The position numbers and the translations under genes are program-made. From positions 1-5,392 of the forward strand of contig JAESSU010000364.1 in assembly GCA_016763955.1 (NCBI GenBank): DNA of 5,392 bases, written 5' to 3'. Origin of the DNA: Phycisphaeraceae bacterium (GTDB lineage Bacteria; Planctomycetota; Phycisphaerae; Phycisphaerales; Phycisphaeraceae). Below the pieces are notes generated by a model, which was not told where the DNA came from, did no database searches, and saw only the letters and a program-made list of their open reading frames with translations. Below are positions 1 to 5,392 of this stretch, piece after piece (positions within the stretch are counted from its first letter, which is position 1; every line of letters starts with the position of its first letter).

Positions 1-30
1 CCCCGTCGGCAGAAACACACGTAGGTTCGG

Positions 31-36
31 TATAAT
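31..36 (+). promoter_or_regulatory. candidate sigma70-type -10 box for dnaE
   Basis: TATAAT is a perfect match to the housekeeping -10 consensus. At 16-18 bases upstream there is only a poor -35 (GGCAGA at 8-13 with a 17-base spacer), and there is no TG extended -10. Transcription from here would start near position 43 and give a leader of about 155 bases before the dnaE ATG. No better -35/-10 pair was found between 37 and 180. The upstream gene is outside the window, so dnaE could also be read through from it. Confidence 0.35.
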
Positions 37-173
37 CCCTGAGCTGTCAGTGTGATTGTTTGAGTTTTTTGGCCATAAAACGATCGTATTGGCTTGGGGC
101 ATGATTAAACCTTTGTTCAAAATTTTACTCGAAGCTGATAGACTATCCTTGTCACAATAATTTTGCACGTTAC

Positions 174-188
174 CCCCGGCTTCCGGGG
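174..188 (+). promoter_or_regulatory. GC-rich hairpin in the dnaE leader, next to the ribosome site
   Basis: CCCCGG at 174-179 pairs perfectly with CCGGGG at 183-188 around a three-base loop (CTT). A172 and T189 can add one pair if C173 bulges out. The stem ends one or two bases before the Shine-Dalgarno-like GGGAG at 190-194. No T-run follows, so it does not look like an intrinsic terminator. It may influence ribosome access or RNA stability, but that role is inference. Confidence 0.55.
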
Positions 189-189
189 T

Positions 190-194
190 GGGAG
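190..194 (+). promoter_or_regulatory. ribosome binding site of dnaE
   Basis: GGGAG lies five bases before the ATG at 200 and is complementary to the 3' end of 16S rRNA. It decides the start: the alternative GTG at 188 has only a C-rich stretch upstream and sits within the adjacent stem-loop. The spacing is slightly short but within the normal range. Confidence 0.6.
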
Positions 195-199
195 CAGGG

Positions 200-3100
200 A
201 TGCCGCAACCGTTCGTCCATTTACATTTACATAGTGAATACTCACTGCTTGACGGTGCGAACCGAATTGAGAAGCTCGTTAGCAAGGTCAAAGAGCTGGG
301 GATGACCGCAGTAGCTGTCACTGATCACGGGAACATGCACGCAGCTTGCGAGTTCTACAATGCTGCAAAAAAACAAGGCATTAAGCCCATCATGGGGATC
401 GAAGCCTACGTTGCTGCGGATATCGGGGATCGAATTTCAGATCGCTTACACAAGGAAACAACTGGCGTGGCAGACGGGGGGTTTCACCTCGTCTTGCTCG
501 CGGAAAATCAAATCGGTTGGCAGAACCTTCTTAAGCTTTCATCTGATGCTTATGTCAACGGTTTTTATTACAAACCGCGGATGGATAAATCGACATTGGA
601 AAAATGGTCCGAAGGCATCATTGCCATCAACGGCCATCTGGGTTCCTCCATTGCTCATTATTTATGTCAGTATGAGCTAACGGGAAATGAAGAGCATTAT
701 CAAGCTGCCATCGAAGAAGCCAAATGGCATGCGTCGATTTTTAAACCCAATGAAAACGGTGAGCCACGTTTTTATCTGGAACTGCAAAATCACGATGTCA
801 AAAAACAGCAACAGATTATCCCGCACGTTAAACGCATGGCTGATGAATTGGGCATGCCTTTGGTTGGCGATAATGATTCGCATTTTCTAACGCTTGATGA
901 TTGGGATGCACATGACACGCTGTGTTGCATTTCGATGGGCAAGAAAAAGTTTGATGAAAATCGACTTCATTACTCTAAAGACCTGTACGTTAAATCGCCT
1001 GATCAGATGAACAAGCTCTTTGAGGATTGTCCGCAAGCGATTGAAAACACAGTCAAAATTGCAGACCGATGCAATGTTGAAATCGACTTTTCAGCTAATC
1101 ACGCGCCGGTGGTCAAGGTTGCTTTGAGTGACAAAATAAAAGCACTTAAGGGGGATACGCCTGCTGCGCGTGTGAACCAATTTGTCACCCAAGACCGGAT
1201 GGGGTCTGCGGCATGGCTTAAGGATTTTTGTTCGCAGATCGAGCTCATTCCATTCGACTCTGAAAAAGATGTCAGCATCTCCGAAGACGAACTTAAAATT
1301 CAATGTGATGAAGCACTATTCTTGCTCTCTGAAGCTGGGGCGATTTGGCGATATGGTGTGGATGGCATCACCGATGAAATTCGTGCCCGCCTTGCTCGTG
1401 AGCTAAAAGTCCTCGCGGATAAAATTATCTCCGCTTACTTTTTGATTGTGTGGGACTTTGTTAATGGAGCTCGCCGTCGTGGGATTCCTGCAAACGCGCG
1501 TGGTTCGGGTGTGGGAACGATGGTCGGTTTTGTATTGGGAATGTCCAACGCATGCCCCGTTAAGTATGGCCTGCTCTTTGAACGCTTCACCGACCCGGAT
1601 CGAAGTGAATATCCGGATATCGATATCGACCTTTGTCAGAATGGTCGCCCCGAAATTATTGAGTATGTACGCGAAAAGTATGGCCATGTAGCTCAGATCA
1701 TCACGTTTGGAAGGCTCAAAGCCCGTGCTGCGATTCGAGACGTGGGGCGTGTGCATGACATGCCTTTGCCTGATGTCGATAAGATATGCAAGCTCATTGG
1801 TGATGGCTTAAAAACCACAATCAGTAGTGCCCTTGAGGACGAACCGGACCTTAAGAAACTTTACAACACCAGTCAGATCCACCGTGAGGTGATTGATACG
1901 GCACTTCGTCTTGAGAATATGGCACGACATGCTGGCGTGCATGCAGCAGGTGTGATCGTCGCCACGCAGCCGCTAGATAACATCGTCCCGTTGTATAAAC
2001 CCTCAGGGTCCGATCAGATTGTCACGCAATGGGATGGCCCAACTTGTGAAAAAGTCGGTCTTCTAAAGATGGACTTCTTAGGGCTTCGCAACCTTTCAAT
2101 CATCGAACGATGTAAAGAATTAGTACGCGCTAAGCTCGATATCAAAAATCAACGTGCAGTCATCGCCGGTGACTTTGGCAAGGGATTGATCCCCGACTCG
2201 CCGCGAGAATTTGCAAACCAAGGTGATGATTACGATCCGCTAGAACTTGAACGACTGACCTTTGAAGATCAGAACGTACTGGACGTTTTTCGTCGTGGCG
2301 AAACGTCTGCGGTGTTCCAGTTTGAGTCCGGTGGATTTCGGAACACACTGCTAGGGATGAAGCCCGACCGACTTGAAGACCTCATTGCAGCTAATGCGTT
2401 GTATCGTCCGGGTCCGATGAAGCTGAGCCCCGACTATAACAAACGCAAGCACGGCCTTGAACCGGTTCCCAAGATTCACCCCATCGTCGATCAAATCACC
2501 GATGAAACCTATGGCATCATGTTCTATCAAGAACAGATCATGCTCATTGTCCATAAGCTTGGCGATATCCCATTACGCGATGCTTATTCACTGATTAAGG
2601 CGATCAGTAAAAAGAAAGTTTCAGTCATTGAATCCAACAAGGAAAAATTTCTTGTTGGGGCTCTGGAAAAGGGCGTGACCAAAGAGCATGCTGAGGAAAT
2701 TTTTGACAACATTCTCGAATTTGCAGGTTATGGTTTTAATAAGTCTCACTCGACGGGCTACTCTATTATTGCCTATCAAACAGCTTATTTAAAGACCTAT
2801 TTCCCTGTGTACTACATGGCTGCGGTGCTCACCTATGAATCGGTGAGTACCGAAAAAGTGGTGGAGTATTGGGACGAATGTAAACGTGTTTTGTTCCCTG
2901 ATGGCCATCGTGGGATTGAAGTTAAACCCCCGTGCATTAACCACTCTGAAGTGGGCTTTACGGTGGTGTATGAAAAGGGTGAACCCAAAGATGTTAATCA
3001 TGGGCATATTCGTTTTGGACTAAATGCTGTCAAGGGAGTTGGCGAGAAAGCGGTTTCCGCCATTAGTGCAGCACGGGATAAAGAGGGGCCGTTTAAAAGT

Positions 3101-4156
3101 TTTTATGAATTTTGCGCACGTGTCCCCCTTAATGCAGTGAACCGATCCACGATTGATGCGTTAATTAAGTGCGGTGCCTTTGATACGTTACATAGTATTG
3201 AACAGCGGTCTGCGATGGTCGATGCTTTGGACAATGCTATTAGCAGTGGTCGGCGAGCCGCTTCGGATCGTAGTAGCGGTCAAATGAATTTCTTTGGAAG
3301 TTTTGGCGCAAGTGAACCTGAAGAAAAGCAGCAGGCCGAAAGTACTTTGCCCACGTGTACGCCTTGGACGACACAGGAAATTTTGACCTATGAAAAAGCG
3401 GTTTTAGGTTTCTATGTTTCAAGTCATCCGATGGATGTATACAAAGATGAGCTTGAGCGATTTAGTTCCATTGACGTGGTTGATCTCAAAGAGATCAAGT
3501 CCGATCTGGAAGTCACCGTGGGGGGGATGCTCACGCGCGTTAGGCCGGTGTTAGTAAAAAATGGTCGATCTGCGGGTCAGAAGATGGCGATCATTACCAT
3601 TGAAGATAAGACGGGCTCCATTGAAGGGGTTATCTTTTCTGGTGTATATGCCATTGTCGCGCCGCTGTTAGAAAGTGATGCCATCGTCTTGCTTAAGGGC
3701 AAGGTAGATCGCAAACGTGAAGAGCCAAGCCTCCTGGTCAATCAAGTGATCCCGGTTCAAGAAGCTGCATCACAGTTGACCACTTCGGTGACGATCCGCT
3801 TGCGATCTCGCGGACAAACGCCCCAAGAGACCGGCTTTAATGGTGAGTTTACTCAGCTTAAAGCTTTGTTACATCAAGCCAAAGCCCAAAATGGTAATCC
3901 TGCTGTCCCCATTTTTTTTGAAGTCTGCGAACAAGGTAAGCGTGTTCGACTGAAACTCAATGGCATGAAAGTAGGCGTGGCCAAAGACTTGCCTCAGCGG
4001 ATTGATACGGTGATGCGCGAAAATAATTGCTGTGAACTAATCGGCCCACCAAGAATCACCGTGGCATCTAATCGAGTCAGCACAGCGGATGAACCTGAGG
4101 AAAAACTGTTCACAGCAAGTGGTGAAGAAGTATGTGCCTCAGTGGATCGATATTAG
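200..4156 (+). CDS. dnaE: DNA polymerase III alpha subunit (replicative polymerase, DnaE1 type)
   Basis: Catalytic subunit of the chromosomal replicase; it extends DNA 5'->3' in the cytoplasmic replisome. The product is 1318 aa, longer than the roughly 1160 aa of E. coli DnaE. Domains in order, numbered from the ATG at 200: PHP domain about 5-280 (H9/H11, D18, TDH43, E68, H96, D226/H228); palm with catalytic aspartates D475 and D477 in PDIDID and D625 in MDFLGL; ARGSGVGT at 433-440; RHAGVHAAG at 576-584; YRPGP at 735-739; YQEQ at 776-779; KSHSTGYS around H850; helix-hairpin-helix about 937-965 (GLNAVKGVGEKA); clamp-binding-like QMNFF at 1028-1032; OB fold from about 1105; C-terminal tail to 1318. 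An in-frame GTG at 188 would add four residues, but it lies in a hairpin stem without a ribosome site. The ATG at 200 has GGGAG five bases upstream and gives the usual short N-terminus before FVHLHLH. Extra segments occur at about 303-370 and 640-690. The frame is intact throughout. Family assignment is very secure; the lineage-specific features are inference. Confidence 0.98.
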   Translation: MPQPFVHLHLHSEYSLLDGANRIEKLVSKVKELGMTAVAVTDHGNMHAACEFYNAAKKQGIKPIMGIEAYVAADIGDRISDRLHKETTGVADGGFHLVLLAENQIGWQNLLKLSSDAYVNGFYYKPRMDKSTLEKWSEGIIAINGHLGSSIAHYLCQYELTGNEEHYQAAIEEAKWHASIFKPNENGEPRFYLELQNHDVKKQQQIIPHVKRMADELGMPLVGDNDSHFLTLDDWDAHDTLCCISMGKKKFDENRLHYSKDLYVKSPDQMNKLFEDCPQAIENTVKIADRCNVEIDFSANHAPVVKVALSDKIKALKGDTPAARVNQFVTQDRMGSAAWLKDFCSQIELIPFDSEKDVSISEDELKIQCDEALFLLSEAGAIWRYGVDGITDEIRARLARELKVLADKIISAYFLIVWDFVNGARRRGIPANARGSGVGTMVGFVLGMSNACPVKYGLLFERFTDPDRSEYPDIDIDLCQNGRPEIIEYVREKYGHVAQIITFGRLKARAAIRDVGRVHDMPLPDVDKICKLIGDGLKTTISSALEDEPDLKKLYNTSQIHREVIDTALRLENMARHAGVHAAGVIVATQPLDNIVPLYKPSGSDQIVTQWDGPTCEKVGLLKMDFLGLRNLSIIERCKELVRAKLDIKNQRAVIAGDFGKGLIPDSPREFANQGDDYDPLELERLTFEDQNVLDVFRRGETSAVFQFESGGFRNTLLGMKPDRLEDLIAANALYRPGPMKLSPDYNKRKHGLEPVPKIHPIVDQITDETYGIMFYQEQIMLIVHKLGDIPLRDAYSLIKAISKKKVSVIESNKEKFLVGALEKGVTKEHAEEIFDNILEFAGYGFNKSHSTGYSIIAYQTAYLKTYFPVYYMAAVLTYESVSTEKVVEYWDECKRVLFPDGHRGIEVKPPCINHSEVGFTVVYEKGEPKDVNHGHIRFGLNAVKGVGEKAVSAISAARDKEGPFKSFYEFCARVPLNAVNRSTIDALIKCGAFDTLHSIEQRSAMVDALDNAISSGRRAASDRSSGQMNFFGSFGASEPEEKQQAESTLPTCTPWTTQEILTYEKAVLGFYVSSHPMDVYKDELERFSSIDVVDLKEIKSDLEVTVGGMLTRVRPVLVKNGRSAGQKMAIITIEDKTGSIEGVIFSGVYAIVAPLLESDAIVLLKGKVDRKREEPSLLVNQVIPVQEAASQLTTSVTIRLRSRGQTPQETGFNGEFTQLKALLHQAKAQNGNPAVPIFFEVCEQGKRVRLKLNGMKVGVAKDLPQRIDTVMRENNCCELIGPPRITVASNRVSTADEPEEKLFTASGEEVCASVDRY

Positions 4157-4237
4157 TCTGCAATGGCGCTGCGGGGCATCGCTTTTAGAGCATGGGGGGT
4201 TGCTGCGCAGTTGCTTTGGGCAGGGCTTTTTGAGACT
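4157..4237. other. spacer between convergent stop codons, no clear terminator
   Basis: This stretch separates the TAG of dnaE from the TAA (on the - strand) of the TPR lipoprotein gene. It is G-rich on the + strand and contains the 8-base palindrome CTGCGCAG at 4203-4210. A run of five T follows GGGCAGGGC at 4218-4231, but the only stems I can draw before it are about four pairs and depend on G-U pairs. A strong bidirectional terminator, which would be expected between convergent genes, is not visible. Confidence 0.5.
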
Positions 4238-5299
4238 TTAGCTTTGGCCTAAGGATTGCAGCAGTGAGGTGATTTTCGGTTGGTTGGGTTGGATTGCAAG
4301 ACTGCGTCGCCATGCGAGTAAGGCTTGATCCCAGTGCAACTGCACACGTCGGTCGTTTTGGATGTAGCGGGTCATCATGCAGACCCCTAGGCCGTTTAGA
4401 GATGCCGTGTCATCAGGGTCAAAGAACAAAGCTGCGCGAAACTGTTCCATTGATTTGTCGTATTGGCGAGACTTAAATAAGGCATATCCCATCCGTTCAT
4501 GGGCCAGCGCACTGGGGAAGTCGTTAAGGACTTGTTTAAGGACGATCATTGCTCGGTCATGATGATCGAGTCGCATGTGTGCTTCGGCAAGTCCTAGTAG
4601 GATGGGTTCGGTGGTGTCGCCAAGTTCATTGGCTTGACGGTATGCTTGGACTGCTTTTTCGTAGAGTCCCATTAGGTTGTAGGCTGAACCGAGGTTGGCC
4701 CATGCTTGTTGATTGTCTTTGTTTAGGCGAGTGGCTCGCTGAGCATAGGGTGCAGATTCGGCGGCTCGGCCTTGCTGCAAATAGCAGATGGATAGATTGT
4801 GATTGGCTAAAAAATCGTCGGGGTCAATGGCTAACGCATAAAGGTATGCTTTGACCGCCAATTGGAACTTGTGCAATAGTTGACGCATGAGTCCCAGATA
4901 ATAGTGAGCTTCAAAACTCATGGGAGCTTGACGTGTGGCTAGCTCGAATTTGGTCTCAGCTAATTCGTAATCACCAAGCCCGTGGTAAATTTGGCCGGCT
5001 CCGATGTACGCTTCGACTAGTTTTGGATTTTCATCGATGGCTTGTTCGAACCGAATCAGTGCCGTTTGCAGGTCGCCATCCGTTAAAAATGACTGGGCTT
5101 GCTCAAGTAAAATCTGATCATGCGTGAGTGTGTCAACAACAGCCACTGCCTGGGATGCAGCGGTTTGAGCCGGGAGCGTTGGGGGTGTTGGTGTATCGGA
5201 TAGCGGTTTCTTAAATGAAAGGGTGCGACATCCGGCTGTGAATAACAGCAGCACCAAGCCTATGGCCAGTATGAAATTTTGCGCCTCCATGCGCTTCAT
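4238..5299 (-). CDS. predicted TPR-repeat lipoprotein of unknown specific function
   Basis: The product is 353 aa from the ATG at 5299. The N-terminus is a lipoprotein signal peptide: charged MKR, a hydrophobic stretch at about 9-20 (FILAIGLVLLLF), then TAGC with the probable lipidated cysteine at C24. A Pro/Thr/Ala-rich linker follows at about 32-50. The rest is about eight TPR units: 63-96, 97-130, 131-164, 165-198, 199-232, 233-265, 266-299, and a longer degenerate unit at 300-342. They show typical TPR residues such as AYIGAGQIYHGLGDYELA and AWANLGSAYNLMGLYEKA. TPR arrays bind other proteins, so a scaffold role at the outer membrane or periplasmic side is inferred. TPR lipoproteins are known in pilus assembly (PilF/PilW) and outer-membrane assembly, but nothing here ties it to either. 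Other in-frame starts are TTG at 5356, TTG at 5335 (with a GAGG-like site) and ATG at 5290. The ATG at 5299 gives the most normal signal peptide, although no Shine-Dalgarno is seen before it. It converges on dnaE and no operon partner is visible. Confidence 0.88.
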   Translation of the reverse strand: MKRMEAQNFILAIGLVLLLFTAGCRTLSFKKPLSDTPTPPTLPAQTAASQAVAVVDTLTHDQILLEQAQSFLTDGDLQTALIRFEQAIDENPKLVEAYIGAGQIYHGLGDYELAETKFELATRQAPMSFEAHYYLGLMRQLLHKFQLAVKAYLYALAIDPDDFLANHNLSICYLQQGRAAESAPYAQRATRLNKDNQQAWANLGSAYNLMGLYEKAVQAYRQANELGDTTEPILLGLAEAHMRLDHHDRAMIVLKQVLNDFPSALAHERMGYALFKSRQYDKSMEQFRAALFFDPDDTASLNGLGVCMMTRYIQNDRRVQLHWDQALLAWRRSLAIQPNQPKITSLLQSLGQS

Positions 5300-5340
5300 A
5301 ACTGTTAGCGTATCGTGCGGAACACTTTTGAACAACCCCC

Positions 5341-5392
5341 GCCCCTCGCAAGGCAAGGCAAACGCATGTCCCTTTGCCTTGGCGAGCCGGGC
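5341..5392 (-). repeat. long imperfect inverted repeat upstream of the TPR lipoprotein gene
   Basis: On the + strand, CAAGGCAAA at 5354-5362 is complementary to TTTGCCTTG at 5373-5381 around a 10-base centre. Outside that, CTCGC at 5345-5349 pairs with GCGAG at 5382-5386 across an AAGG bulge, and GCCC at 5341-5344 pairs with GGGC at 5389-5392 across a CC bulge. That makes 18 pairs in all. It lies 42 bases before the ATG at 5299 and reaches the window edge, so it may continue. No T-run adjoins it on the side toward the lipoprotein gene. It could be a leader structure, the terminator of an upstream gene, or a dispersed intergenic repeat. Confidence 0.6.

Noticed and set aside
21..50. GGTTCG at 25-30 as a possible tRNA T-loop remnant
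   Set aside because: The flanking bases do not form a T-arm or acceptor stem, so no tRNA can be supported.
188..199. GTG at 188 as the dnaE start
   Set aside because: It would add only M-G-A-G, lies in the stem of the leader hairpin and has no ribosome site in front. The ATG at 200 has GGGAG at a workable distance and matches the usual DnaE N-terminus.
1616..1627. Perfect 12-base palindrome GATATCGATATC inside dnaE
   Set aside because: It is explained by the repeated Asp-Ile codons of the catalytic PDIDID motif, so there is no need to call it a binding site.
1403..1756. Open frame of 117 codons on the - strand inside dnaE, and other shorter frames on both strands
   Set aside because: They overlap the strongly conserved dnaE or TPR coding frames, resemble no protein family I know and have no sign of their own start signals.
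4211..4231. Possible terminator of dnaE: GC-rich bases followed by TTTTT
   Set aside because: The best stems before the T-run are about four pairs and include G-U pairs, which is too weak to call.
4236..4254. Small hairpin CTTTAG / CTAAGG across the stop of the lipoprotein gene
   Set aside because: It has six pairs with one G-U on the + strand and a mismatch on the - strand, and no T-run follows in either direction.
5297..5356. Longer lipoprotein gene starting at TTG 5356 or TTG 5335
   Set aside because: Both place 12-19 extra residues, including acidic and polar ones, before the MKR of a normal signal peptide. TTG 5356 also falls inside the inverted repeat. TTG 5335 has a GAGG-like site upstream and remains a minor possibility.

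Overview
The window holds two genes that converge on each other. The first is a complete replicative DNA polymerase III alpha subunit gene (dnaE) on the + strand, at 200-4156. The second is a complete gene for a predicted lipoprotein made mostly of tetratricopeptide repeats (TPR), on the - strand at 4238-5299. I see no mobile element, CRISPR array, tRNA or rRNA. This looks like an ordinary chromosomal housekeeping region, and I did not find a convincing new multi-gene system.

Layout: 1-199 is the dnaE leader. It has a perfect TATAAT at 31-36 with a poor -35, and a GC-rich hairpin at 174-188 directly in front of a Shine-Dalgarno-like GGGAG at 190-194. The dnaE gene fills 200-4156. An 81-base spacer (4157-4237) separates the two stop codons and has no clear terminator. 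The lipoprotein gene follows on the other strand. Its upstream side (5341-5392, at the window edge) carries a long imperfect inverted repeat.

Organism: the DnaE protein is DnaE1-type (PHP domain, palm/fingers, helix-hairpin-helix, clamp motif, OB fold, C-terminal domain). Its variant active-site wording (ANARGSGVGT in place of the usual GPGRGSxAGS, and HSTGYS in place of HSAAYA) and its insertions remind me of Planctomycetota, perhaps Phycisphaerae. That is recollection of family style, not a search result, so I hold it with moderate to low confidence. The signal peptide and lipobox on the second gene fit a diderm bacterium.

The two genes show no evidence of working together. DnaE acts in the cytoplasmic replisome, while the TPR protein is predicted to be membrane-anchored outside the cytoplasm. 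Points worth a second look are the apparently intact PHP metal site with a His in one ligand position, the two DnaE insertions, and the two leader hairpins.
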